This document shows, piece after piece, positions 23,139-34,330 of a DNA stretch of 64,000 nucleotides. The first letter of the stretch is position 1, and every line of letters begins with the position of its first letter. The DNA is from Nereocystis luetkeana (taxonomy: Eukaryota > Sar > Phaeophyceae > Laminariales > Laminariaceae). The stretch is from contig JARUPZ010000034.1 in the NCBI GenBank assembly GCA_031213475.1, forward strand, positions 372,001 to 436,000. The letters are read 5' to 3'. The notes under the pieces are model-generated. The model made no database searches and was not told the origin of the DNA. It saw nothing but the letters and a program-made list of their open reading frames with translations. Both the position numbers and the translations under genes were made by a program.

Positions 23139-24326
23139 ATGGCCGAGGAGATCGAGCTGCTTCGGCAGCAACTTGCGGAGGTGACGACTAATCTGGCTGA
23201 GCGAGACGCGACGTTGGCTGACCGAGACGCGACGGTGGCAACGGAGAGAGCGTTAAGGATGTCAGCCGAGGCAGCGGCTCAGGGGGATACCGCTGGGAGG
23301 AGCGGGCGGCCCATACAGCAGACGGGGGCGCAGGCAAGTGTTGGGCAGCCTGTGCCGGACCCAGACTACCGTCACCAGACTCCTCCGGCGCTCATCTTGT
23401 CGTCGCAAAATAGCATGCAGGTACCCAAGTTTGATGGGCGCAGTCAGCTGCACTTGTGGTCACACAGATTCCAAACGTTTTTGACGGCGCGGGGTCTGAT
23501 CGGGGCACTTAAGCCCACGAGCGACCCCATTCGGATAGCCGGAGGTTTAGGAGGGATGGAGGAGCGAAACCGGTCGATTTACCTCCATGGGCAGCAGAGA
23601 GTCGAGAAGTGCGAGAAGGCATGGGAATTCCTATGGAAGCCATGCAAGGACAGCCTGTGGAGGAACGCATGCATGCCGCTGGGTCGGTGGAGGGAGCATG
23701 GAAGGCTGTGATGGATTGGTATCAGCCACAGGGTGATGCCGAGAGGGATCAGCTCCAAAACGAGTTCGAGATTATCGGAATGCAAGGAGATGAGGACCCA
23801 AAGCTGTTCTTCGCCCGTGCCGAGGGGAACCTTAATGTGTTGTCCGCATTGGGTATCCGCAAATCGGACCTCGAGGTTACTCGCATACTCACACGTCGTC
23901 TTCCGTCCGAGTTTTACGACGTAGAGCAGCGTACTAGTTTGCTTCGGCCCGGTATCACGCGACCGGAGATGGAGGAAACCGTCCGCACCTCCCACGCTAA
24001 CCGCAAGACGAAGGAGTTGGAAAAGCGGAAGTTAGCGGCGGTCGCGTCAATGGCTCCAGCGCCGTTGGCGGATCCCCACGCCCTCGCCATTGGTGGGGGT
24101 TTTCAGGGCAGGCATGGAGGCGGCGGGCCACAGCAGCAGCAGCAAAGGCAGTATGGACAGTAGCAGCAGCAAAGGCAGTATGGACAGCAGCAGCAGCAGC
24201 AGCGGTGTATGGACAGCAACAGCCACAGCAGCAGCAGCGGCGGCAGTATGAACAGCAGCAGCAGCAGCGGTCGTATGGGCAACAACAGCCACAGCAACAG
24301 CAGCAGCGGCAATACAGTGGCACCGC

Positions 24327-24358
<32 letters not shown>

Positions 24359-25077
24359 TGGGGGGGGGGCAACAGCAGCAACGTGGGGGTGAAGGCCATA
24401 GTTACCAGCAGCCGCACCCACCTCATCCGCAGCAGCAGCAACTGCAGCCGCAGAGGCCGGGGGGCATTGCTGGGAGAGGTAACACCGGAAGGGGGTGGTA
24501 TCAGCCCGAATCCCCTCCGCCTCCAGGAGCGTCGATGGGAGAAACGTACAAGTGCGACCGGTGTGGCACTTTCGGACATAAATCCGCGATTTGTCGAGCG
24601 CCGAACGCCTTTTCGGGGGTCTGCAGCACTTGTGGCGCTTTCGGTCATATGGCCAGGCAATGCCGCACTGCCCCGCCTACCCGTATGCATGCAAACATTG
24701 TCGCGGCCCCTCCGTATGGCCCTCCGGCACCTCAGGACCACTACAGCAGTGCACCGTCACCACCGGGAGCTTGGCCCCAGCACCAAACTGGCTCCGTAAT
24801 TCACGGCGACGAGTTGGACGGGGGGCGGTGTGGGCGGAGGCGTACAGCAATGGGATGGGGGCGGTGTGGGCGGGGGCGAACCAAAATGGGGCGGGGGCGG
24901 TATGGGCGGCGGCGAACCAAAATGGGGCGGGGGCGGTGTGGGCGGCGGCGAACCGTACTGAGATGGGGGCGGTATGGGCGGTGGCGAATCAAAATGGGGC
25001 GGGGGCGGTATGGGCGGCGGCGAATCATACTGGGACGAGGGCTGTGTGGGCGGCGGAGTGCAAGGTCAGCCAGAGCC
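23139..25077 (+). pseudogene. Copia gag, frameshifted
   Basis: Structural protein forming the virus-like particle, spread over three frames. Bases 23139 to about 23600 encode an N-terminal part with a short coiled-coil-like start (MAEEIELLRQQLAEVTTNLA). Bases 23609-24160 continue in another frame with the WYQPQGDAERDQL... capsid-like region. From 24205 a third frame holds a glutamine/serine/glycine-rich linker encoded by CAG repeats and two CCHC zinc knuckles (about 24559-24598 CDRCGTFGHKSAIC, and 24621-24662 CSTCGAFGHMARQC) that would bind RNA. A TAG stop at 24161 lies inside the CAG repeat. The frame changes near 23600 and 24165-24205 mark it as broken. Slippage at CAG tracts is a likely cause. 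Confidence 0.85.
24829..25060 (+). repeat. 36-bp coding minisatellite in copia gag/pro linker
   Basis: About six copies of a 36-bp unit (GGGGGCGGTATGGGCGGCGG plus AACCAAAATGG), encoding a 12-residue Gly/Met-rich repeat of the form GGGGMGGGEPKW. It follows the zinc knuckles and precedes the protease. Confidence 0.9.
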
Positions 25078-25249
25078 GAGTGGAGTAGCCGGGGAAGCTT
25101 ACGAGGGCGGACCGCTTTCCCCGACTATCGAAAGCCAAGCGGCGTCCAGCAGCGAGCAACAGATCAAGTGGCCCACTCTCTTCGTGGCGCATTTGACGTC
25201 TTTAGGCAAGTGGCATGCTCTTTCTGTTGGTGGTGGTCTTGTGAGGCCA

Positions 25250-25620
25250 ACAAGGCCTGGGAGTAAGATTCTGATTGGAGATAGTGCTGCGTCAATCCAT
25301 TGCACTGGTGATTGTACATTATTTTACAACAAGAGGCCCCTACCCCCGATGAGAAGTTTTTGATCATAGGCGATGGAAAGAAAATGAAGGTAGAGTTTTT
25401 CGGTTGTGTCGATCTAGTGATGCACAGTGCGGAGGACGTAGCCGTGACTCTGAGGAATGTGGCGTATGTGCCTGGGGTCCCCTTCGACCTTTGCTCGTCC
25501 CACGTGATTCAAGAGGAACACGTCAGCACCCTTGACCATACCGGGGGGAACACATGCGTAACGGACGCGTGTTTTTCCGCAAGGAAAAGTTCGGTAACTA
25601 CGTCGAGGCCACTCGAGTAG
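25250..25620 (+). pseudogene. Copia protease region, frameshifted
   Basis: Aspartic protease that would process the polyprotein. The catalytic motif reads ILIGDSAASIHCTGD around 25271-25315, matching the family's D-S/T-G-A context but with Ala where Gly is usual. The frame ends at 25363, and the following segment, with the AYVPGVPFDLCSSH strand typical just before the integrase, continues in the frame open from 25312 to 25617. A frameshift therefore splits the domain. Confidence 0.8.
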
Positions 25621-27245
25621 CGAGGCACGAGACACCCCCCGCACTTGCTGCTGCAATGTTGAGGCCTGGTGGGCAGAGATGGATAGACGTCAACGACCTG
25701 CACTGTTCTCTTGGCCACGCCCACGATGCCGTTTTGCGCGAGACTGCTCGTCAAATGGGCATCAAGGTGACGGGACGTTTGGGGTATTGCGATGGGTGCG
25801 CGGGGGGGAAGGGAATCCGCAAAGCCATCGCAAAATCCACATCGTCCCGTGCTGAGAAGCGGATGCAGCGCCTCTTCGCCGACCTCGCAGGACCCATGCC
25901 AACGTCATCGGGCGGCGCTCGGTACTGTTTGATGATCGTGGACGACGCCACCAACATTGGCTGGCCGGTATTTCTGCCGGACAAGAGCGCGGCCACCGTT
26001 ACCCTCGGTTTCCACACTTTCATGACCGCCGTAAATGCCTACGGGAAGCCCGGATGCCTTCGCCCGGACAACGCGTCCGAATTCGCCAGCGCCGAGTTCC
26101 AAAGGCTGATGACCGAGAACGACATCCGTCGTGGGTTCACCGCCGTCGACGGTCCGAAGCGCAACGGGCGGGTGTAGCGCAAGCTAGCTCTTGTTGCCGA
26201 AGGTGGCCAGGCTGCATTCTTGGAATTCCAGACCCTGTTCGATGGGGTGGAGTTTCCGGCCAAGGCGCTCAACTACGATCGCACGTTGCCGGAAGCATGG
26301 ACGTGGATGTGCGACGCGCTCAACCTCATGGCACAAGTGGATGACAAGCCCGACATGAGGTGCTCGTTCGAGAAGTTCCACGAGAGGTCTTACAGGGGCC
26401 CGGTGCTTCCATACATGATGCCGGGACGCCACAAGGCCAAACGGGCGGCCAAGTCAGAGCCAAAGGGCGAGCCATGCTTCTACCTGAACTCCGGCAACGA
26501 CCACGCCTCGGATTGCAGCAAGATCATGTTGTCGCCATCCGGCATCGCGAGCTACTCGACCGATGTGACGTGGGGCTACCGGCGCGCACCGTTCGATGAA
26601 GGGACCGCGATAACCGGGTCCCCGCCACCGGCCTGGGGAGGGGCTGTCGGTGACCCAGCTCAGCAACCGCAAGCGCCGCGGGGCTTCGAGGTGTGGTACC
26701 AGCCATCGACGCCATCGTCTGGTGTAACGCCAGAGTCTTCGCCCACGCCCCTATCTGCTGCGTCGTCCGTACCGCAGCAGCAGGAGCCGACGCCAGCGAC
26801 CGTTGCACAGACGGAGTCCTTGCCCGTGTCCCTTCCCCCTGCGCCGCCCGCAACCGTTGCATCGACAGACTCCTCGCCCGCACCTCCGCCCACTGTGTCG
26901 GAGATGCCGGTGCAGCAGCAGCAGCAACCGCGGGTATCGCCGGCGGTGACGCGGTCGGCGTCGCGGCAACAGGGAGGCCTGGGTACGCAGCATGGCTTCG
27001 TTTCGATGCTAGCTGCGCGGGAGAATATCGCCATGGTCATCGCCGATCAGTCTCCGCCGCACATGCCCGCCCCTGAACTGCCTTCATGCCCAGCGAGTGA
27101 GTTGGTAACGCCCGACTCATATCGCGAAGCGTGCGAGGATGAACACGGAGACGTGTGGTTCCACGCCATGGACACTGAATTCGACGGTCTGTACCGCGCG
27201 AAGACGTTCGGTGCAGGGGTGGATGAGAAGGATAGAGGCACATAG
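25554..27245 (+). pseudogene. Copia integrase with catalytic Glu replaced by a stop
   Basis: Inserts the cDNA into the host chromosome. The N-terminal zinc-binding part reads LHCSLGHAHD...CDGCAGGK (about 25697-25810). The core has the first Asp in FADLAGPMP (about 25876) and the second in LRPDNASEF (about 26067). Exactly 35 residues after that Asp, where the third catalytic residue (Glu in V-E-R) belongs, the codon is TAG (26175-26177), one base from GAG. The same frame stays open afterwards (RKLAL...) through a Pro/Ser/Gln-rich C-terminal region to another TAG at 27243. The element could not integrate on its own unless this stop is read through. Confidence 0.88.
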
Positions 27246-27263
27246 CAACGAAACGGAATCAAC

Positions 27264-28668
27264 GTGATCTCTGCTAAGTGGGTTTATTCTTGGAAGGTTA
27301 ACGAATTTGGCAGGGTAGTGCGGGCAAAGGCCGGGTTGGTAGCGAGGGGCTTTGGACAGCGTGCAGGAGTTGACTATTTCGAGACGTATTCCCCGTGCCC
27401 ATCTGTTGCGAGCATTCGTTTGCTCGCTGCCGTCGCGTGTGAGTTGGGATTGGATTTATGCCATTTTGATGTCGAGCAGGCGTTTGTCCAGTCAGAGTTG
27501 AGCGAGGACGTTTACATGCGCCTCCCCAAGGGGTGCGGGTCGATGTCCGGTAAAGTGGTCAAGTTATGTCGCAGCCTGTATGGTTTGAAGCAGGCGTCGC
27601 GGCAATGGCATCATCACTTGGTATGTGGTGTGAGGGGTCTTGGGCTTGAGCAGTGTGAGGCTGATGCGTGTGTCATGCGTTTGGTGGAGGCGGGGGCCGT
27701 TTCTATCGTAGTAGTATTCATGTGGATGACATATTTGCGATGGGGCTTAAGAGTAGGTGTGACCCGTTTTGTGAGGACCTGAACCAGTTCGTTTCTATCA
27801 ACAACCAGGGGGGGTTGCGATGGTACGCAGGTTGCCGATTCTCTCGAGACTGGGATGCAGGGACATTGACGATATCACAGCAGGTTTTCGCTAAAAGCAC
27901 CGTAGCGAAGTTCGGTGTCACCCGCGGCAAGTACATTCCTGCGGTGGTTGACCTAAAGCTTGAGGTGTTTGACAAGGATGAACCAGACGTTGATGAGCCT
28001 TTTCGGTCGTTAGTAGGTCATTTGATGTGGCTGGCGAATCAGACCGGCCCGGACATCCTTAACGCGGTTCGGGCGGTGGCAAGATACTCTGCAGCACCAA
28101 AGTTATTACATTGGCAGGCAGCGTTGCACATCCTTATGTACATCAAATCTACGAGTACGTACGGTATTACTTTCCAGAGGGGTCTGAGTAATGAAGTTCA
28201 GTTGGAGTTGTACGTGAATGTGGACTACGCGCACGAGGCCAATGACCGGAGGTCTGTCTCTGATGGGGTTATCATGTGCGCTGGTGCCTGTGTATCGTTC
28301 TACTCTAGGACGCAGAAATCCATTACCCTCTCGTCCACGGAGGCAGAGTATGTGGCGATGGCCACCGGTTTCCGCGAGGCGATTTTCATGCGTTATCTCT
28401 GGAATTTTATTTTTCCGGACCGTGATGTTGGATGTACCACGGTGAAGGAAGATAACCAGGGGCGATACATTTGGCGAAACACCCTGTGACCACTCCGAAC
28501 AGTAAGCACATTGATGTCCGCCATCACTTCCTTCGGGAACGTGTTGCTAATGGGGAATTCGAGATTGTCCACGTATCGCCGGCATTGCAGCATGCTGACT
28601 TCCTCACGAAGCCTTTGCCCACGGAAGCGTTCCGCTTTCATCGCAACTTTGTGATGAATTTGTGGTGA
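27264..28668 (+). pseudogene. Copia reverse transcriptase and RNase H, frameshifted
   Basis: Copies the element RNA into cDNA and removes the RNA strand. The first part (27246-27710, same frame as the integrase) has KARLVARGF-like RAKAGLVARGF, the first catalytic Asp in HFDVEQAF and SLYGLKQASRQW. The frame then shifts near 27700, and the catalytic HVDD box (27719-27730, equivalent to YVDD) is read in the frame of 27668-28489. RNase H follows with LSSTEAEYVAM (about 28330) and EDNQG. A further shift near 28475 puts the C-terminal HVSPALQHADFLTKPLP segment in the frame ending at 28668. Domain order and motifs place it in Ty1/copia. Confidence 0.88.
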
Positions 28669-29421
28669 TTCCTTTCATTTATTTCTTGGTTTCGGATATT
28701 TCGGGGTATTGGGTGATGAGAACGGAGAAGAGTGATTTTTAGGGAATTGGAGAAAGTATTGGGGTGTACTCATGCGTTGAGTAATGTTAAGACGCCAATA
28801 GGATATGCCGATGGTCTTGATGAATCGTGTCGTACCCATTGGCTATTGGTTAAGTATGCACAACGTACAGGGGACCCAAAATTACTAGTATCCAAAGTAC
28901 TTTTAAATTTAGATGCAGTATGTTGTTGACTTTTGCATACTCCCGGAGTGAGCACCTACTAACAGCAGGGGGGCTAGTATAGTTCGATTTGAGATGTCCT
29001 ACATCAGAGACGTTCTGTTGTTCTGCTCTTCCAAAGTGCAAAACAGGGGGGGCGATGCTATCGGGCGGTACGATATCTATGTGAAGGCGGTGTTATTGAT
29101 TTTGTTTGAAGATTTTACCAACATACTTACGTCTGTTGGATTTTTTCCCTCCTCATAGTTACTGTCTTGATATATTTTAGGAGGTCTCCACTGGAATCGA
29201 GATTGAGAGATTTGGTATCGGGATTGCCGTTTTAAAATGGCGATTCTGAAGTGTGGATTTTGGGATTGCCGTTTTACTTTGGCAACGATGAAGGATGGGA
29301 TTTGGGGTTGCCGTTTTACCTTGGTAGTGATCTGTTTATGGAATTTGGGGCTTGCCGTTTTACCTGGCAATTGGTGATACGATATTCGGGGCCTATCGTA
29401 TCGCGCACCGAATAGGGGGGC
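28669..29421. repeat. Copia 3' untranslated region with about 42-bp tandem repeats
   Basis: Between the polyprotein end and the 3' LTR, 29219-29390 holds four degenerate copies of a unit of about 42 bp beginning GG(G/A)TTGCCGTTTTAC.TTGG. The region is otherwise non-coding and ends in the polypurine tract at 29411-29421. Confidence 0.8.
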
Positions 29422-29828
29422 TGTTTGTGGTATGCGGTAGCTTGATACAGGTCTACGGATATTGGGGGTTTCATGTATTGTGGGGTTTCGTATTGTGTAT
29501 CGGGGCATTATTTAGTATGCCTCGTGGATGGAGGGATGGAGCTGCTCCTCCGGGAGCAGTCGCTGATGTTAATGATACGGCCCAGGCTTTGATGATGACG
29601 ATACTGCCTCTCTATATGTAAGTGGTGCAGCCGGTGACAATCTTGGTGCAGCTTACCTCCTGTGTGTGGTTTGTGTGGTGAGGTCTCTGACAGATCGGTA
29701 TTGGTCCACCTAGTGTGTGTTGTGCTTGGTTTATTGTACAAGTATTTTGTTTTCGCTCCTCGATCTACGCCATAGGGGCACGCCGCGTGGTTACATAGGC
29801 CACGTTATACAGCAAGCGTATTCAAACA
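29422..29828 (+). repeat. 3' LTR of the copia element
   Basis: 407 bp, TG...CA ends, about 97% identical to the 5' LTR with a 2-base TG insertion. It is preceded by a polypurine tract and followed by the AGATG target duplication. Confidence 0.95.
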
Positions 29829-29874
29829 AGATGCAAGCCCTGCCAGGAACAGTGGGGGGAGTATTCTGGGCTAG

Positions 29875-32800
29875 TACCGCTGCGACGCCCGGCATCGTGG
29901 ATTCGGTTTGAAGAGTAGCCAGGTGCGTCAACACGTCCAGCTGCGGTTACCGGAAGACAGCACTGATGAAGACCAAGGCGGTGATGAGGATTATACGACG
30001 TTTTCATTCCGCCATGCTCAAGGGGGTTGCCTAGACGGAGGCGGAGACAACAACGAGATACTCGCGGGTGCGCATGAAGACTACGCATACCAGGTACGTA
30101 TTTGGACGACACACTCAGCGCAATTTCGTGATCCAGCATGCAGCGAGTGCATGATCCAGCACGCAGCGAGTGACAGCACTGTCGACGACGAAGGACAAAT
30201 AAATGCGGTCCACTGGCGGGGGTGACGAAGGAGACACCGCCAACACTGTACATGAAGCGGGGCAAAGAGGAAAACACGTGTCTCTCGGGTTGCGGAAGAA
30301 GGCAAAGCGGTAATCAAGAGGGCCAACAACCCCATCAGCAACCAACAGATCAAGCACCTGGACGTCGCGTCACAATCAGCGTCGTGGGCATTGGCACTCA
30401 GGAATAGCACGCGGATTTTTACATGACCGAAGCCCTGTACTCGACACATTTCAAGAGACACGTCGAGCCTGCAATGCATATATCTATAATGTGAAGCATC
30501 AGCAGATAAGGCGGCGGCATTGAAATGAGGTCAAATAATAAGGTGCAGCAGTACGAGGTTATTTTGGATGGTCGGACGAGCCGTCAACATTGCAAACGAG
30601 ATACCAGGTAACAGACAGTATCGACGACAGCAGTGTCTGGTATCCGTGATCCCCTTCACAGAATAGACAGTCTCCGGTGTACACCAAAATTCGAATCGGC
30701 CGCGACGAGAACATCAAAAAGGCAAAACAATCATTCAAGAGTTGGTTGTGTGCCCCAGCGGAGAGCTGTGCCACACTTCATCCGAATTGACAGATTGGCC
30801 GTGTTTCGATTGACACACGTAAAGTTGGGATATATATACGCGCACGCACACAGGAGCTACGCGAAGCGATCTCGCTACGGCTACGACTAAATCCTGACAG
30901 ACAGCACGAAGCAGAAATTACCATCGTCAGCAACCGTGGCCAGTTGGTCATTTGTATTTGCGTGGCTAGTGACGAACTGAAAGATCAATATATCCAAACC
31001 CTTCAACCAATCTTATCTTCGACGATGAACAGCCACCCGGCACCCACAAACTACACCGATATATATGTTTTTACTACTTCACGTCATTGATTCACCGACA
31101 GTGCAGTATAGACCTACTGCTGTATGGGCTGTACGTTCCCATTTACTTTCTTCATAGCCCTTAGTGCTCACGGCCGGCTTGACGTTTACGCTGCTGTTGA
31201 ACTGGGGGCGTTCGTGAAGACAAGCACCCTGAGTATGACGTCATGACTGGTGGGAGGGCACCTTCCACCAAGCTAACCTGCGACAACGTATACCAAACAA
31301 GTATATAGCCTAGCCAGTTGCCCAGGCAGCTGGAAATAGACCATTGGCTTCGTGCCGACGCGCGCACTCAGAAGCCTCACCATCCAGAGATGTGGTGCTT
31401 CGGGTCTCTCCATCATCATGATACACTGAATCGACGGTTTAGCACACGGTAAAACAGTACTGACGGTAGAAAGTAAGGAAGAATTATGGTTCAGGCTGGA
31501 TTTCGAACCGGGAAAAGGGTGATTTTTTCACTACAGTTCCGTTGCTTCAGTACGCAACTCGACCACGTCCGAATTGGTCCCAGTACTGTAATGCTCGCTA
31601 TTTTGTACGGTAGCTGTCTTGTACTATTAATACGCGTACGGGTGTTGCAAGGCGTAGGACCACAGAGTGACAGAGACGTAACTGGCCAAGAGGTTTCGAC
31701 AGGCCTCATGATGCAGCCAGCACGAGGCACACGCGCTGATGTTATGGAGTACCTCAAGCGAACAAAATGATACCAGGTACTGCTGTAGTACGCGTACAAC
31801 ACGCACGATGAAGTTGATAGCACACACCCTGGACAAATCTCCGAGGTGATTTCCCCGGCAATGGGGATAGTGCAGATTCCAAGGGATGCGACTATGGAAA
31901 GAAATCGACGAGAAATTTCCACAGCCATCACTACTACCGTTGGTTGTGGACGTCCCTCTTGGTTTGGAAGAACACGGGGTTGCCATAGGGTTGACATGGC
32001 ATGCAGTGGGGCTTGCCGTGGGGCTTGCTGTGGGGATTGCTGTGGTGTTCCATAGCTTGCATGCCGTGGGGCTATTTTCCCGGCATCCCGCGGGGGTTGC
32101 CATGGCACGTACCGTGGCAGCGCTATGGCTGATGGCGACCCATGGGGCTTACCACGACAACTCGCGACTTGCCCTGGGCACCCGCCGCAAGCCTCGCGGC
32201 AGTCCCGCGGTTGCCCGCGAGTTGCCATGGCTACTGCCATGGTATGCCACTACAAGGCAGTACTACAAAGTCAAATATTGTATACCCATGGAAATTGATC
32301 CCTGAGGCAGCCTGGGGGTGTGTTATCTTGCGTGTATTACTATAGCGAAGCATGGTAGCAAGTCTAAGGGGAACAATCACCAATATTGTTCGCTGATGCC
32401 TCAAGAAATGAAGGGAAGCGTAGTCACTAAACTGTTATACGTATATATATCCACATGCGCGAGTGATCAAGCGAACTTGGTTACGTCGGGAGTCTCGGCT
32501 GGGAATTTGCCCTTGCGCCAGTCGAATTAATCAGATATTCACAGCAGTATACTGTTGGTGCAGCCAGACACAAGGCCAATCACAAGATGTCAGATATATG
32601 AGCGATGATGCTCTGAATACAGCTAATGATTTGATGACGATTGCCGTACACTTCGTCTCTATGGGATACAGTAAGCCATAGTCCATAGCTTCGTCTTCGG
32701 GACGAGCAGAGATTTATTGTGGGGTGTTTTGATGTTTTCCATTGGATCTACGGTACATACCAGGTGTTGCAGGCGATATATTTGCCCTATACCTTTCCAG

Positions 32801-33378
32801 GTCGGTCCCTTTGATAGCTCAGATCTTCTGGTCACATCACGGGCACATCCCCCCTTTCCCCACTGGGATTTTAGCACGGAAGAAAGCCAACAGCGAGACG
32901 GTGATATCGTAGCAGGCAGGTACCTCCGGCAGAACTGATCAAGGTCAGGCTCACCGGGCAGGTGGGCACGCATTGGACGCCAGACGGGGTCATGACTACC
33001 CCTTTGGGTTTATCAACATTTCAGCGAACGACTACGCGAGCTATATATACATACGTGGGGGACACTAGGAGGGGTGGAGGATGTGTCCGGACCCGGAACT
33101 CCCGCAGCTAAAAATTCGTTAGTACTCGAAAGCTCAAACCTTACCTGCGTTCATCATTGCATCACCATTGCACCCACTGCATGCTTTCCAGCGATTTCAC
33201 ACGAGCTCTGTCCTCTCTCTCCAGCGGCGAGTCTCCGGAGTTGAGCGTCCACACGCTACTCGTGCAGAAATTGACGCGTGAAGCCCGATGGATTAGACGG
33301 GGGCGGCGACGCGCTGAGTGCGCTGTCGCGGAGTCTTCCTCGGGCTCACTACTACGATGTCTCCGCATGTTCCTCTAG
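29875..33378 (+). CDS. Candidate unrecognised gene: three phase-compatible exons
   Basis: I do not recognise the product. Exon A ends at 30093 before GTACGT and is open back to 29875 (its start is uncertain; an AG also precedes 29923). It is acidic, with LPEDSTDEDQGGDEDY. Exon B, 32801-32919, follows a good pyrimidine tract (ACCTTTCCAG) and ends CAG/GTACCT. It contains SRAHPPFPHWDFSTEES. Exon C, 33192-33378, follows CATGCTTTCCAG and ends at TAG. It has an Arg-rich stretch and finishes LLRCLRMFL. A to B joins in phase 0, and B to C joins with 2+1 bases completing a Ser codon. Phase agreement at two junctions is weak support, since each has a one-in-three chance. Upstream exons may lie before the copia insertion. 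No start codon or domain is assigned. Confidence 0.3.
31975..32100. repeat. Degenerate TGCCGTGGGGCTTGC repeats
   Basis: Imperfect copies of a unit of about 12-15 bp (GCTTGCCGTGGGGCTTGCTG) lie in the proposed intron between candidate exons A and B. Confidence 0.6.
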
Positions 33379-34330
33379 AAAGGACTAGTCCCCTTCCTTC
33401 TGCTCTATCTAGGGTGTCGACCTTCGATCTTTCGGCCCATGCTTCCCTCTTCTCATTTTCCAGGAGATATCGATATGATATTCCGCAAGGGGCAGAGAGA
33501 CTTCGGAACGGAAAAACGATCCGACCCTTTTATAAACGAGGAACTACAGTACGTTCTTTCCTGGTCGTCGGAGGGTGTAGGCCCTCGTCCGCCTGTGGTA
33601 TATAGCATGTGCTCCCTCCGAGCTGCAACGACGTTGGGTGTGCGGGCGAGTACGTTAGCGATATTAAAATAGGAGACCAGCGCGGGGCGGGGGGACACGA
33701 TACAGATCCACGGGTAGATTTGCCAGCGGGGGCGGGTATTCGCCAACATTTGGTAAAACGGAAAAGCTTCTAGAAGCTTCCCAGAAGCTTCCAAGGGCAG
33801 GTTAGTTTTGACTCACGCACGACCTGTACGTGCTATTACGGCAGCAGTTGTTGTTGTTGTGTTCACATTAAATCGTCCTTTCTAACCAGCTTCATTAGTA
33901 CACCCAGTGTCCGTCCTGATTCCCTATCCTAGAGAGATACTGATTCTGTGGTCACAGACTGTGGGACAGAGGAAGACCAAAAAATACAAATAAATCGCTA
34001 ATTCAAGTGTCAAGCAAGTGGAATGCCAGCGTACCGGGTATGAGAACACAACAACACAAGCAAGACCGGAAAATATGAACGAAAAGACAAAACAAAACAA
34101 AAAGCAGAATACAAACGACGCAAGAACTTCAGAAATGTAGCTATTAATAGACGGAAAGCATTCATACTCAGGAAGGGCAGGTATCTGCTGCGCGGACGAA
34201 GCAACACGAAAGAGAGGGAGATACAGGCAACAGTCTGTAAGAGCTAGTCGAACCGATACCTAGCCACCCGATCTATCAATTCGTTTCTGCATTCGTCGAC
34301 AGCTGTATCAGTACAGCTGCTCCTCCCCCC
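33379..34330. other. Non-coding stretch
   Basis: No gene is seen. GAAGCTTCTAGAAGCTTCCCAGAAGCTTCC near 33762-33792 is a small direct/inverted repeat of AGAAGCTTC. Confidence 0.4.

Larger units (their letters stand above)
22684..29833 (+). mobile_element. Ty1/copia LTR retrotransposon, complete structure, coding region inactivated
   Basis: Two direct LTRs (22689-23093 and 29422-29828) start TGTTTGTGG and end TTCAAACA, giving the canonical TG...CA. A 5-bp target duplication AGATG flanks them (22684-22688 and 29829-29833). A purine tract AATAGGGGGG sits directly before the 3' LTR as the polypurine tract. I found no clear primer-binding site after the 5' LTR. The internal order gag, protease, integrase, reverse transcriptase, RNase H is diagnostic of Ty1/copia. 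By eye the LTRs differ at about 11 positions plus one 2-base indel, so the insertion is not brand new. Several frameshifts and stop codons break the polyprotein. Confidence 0.95.

Noticed and set aside
24047..24741. Leucine- and cysteine-rich minus-strand frames of up to 212 codons
   Set aside because: Antisense translation of the CAG-repeat linker in copia gag.
26660..27076. Frames overlapping the integrase C-terminal region on both strands
   Set aside because: Shadows of the Pro/Ser-rich integrase tail, which is in frame with the catalytic core.
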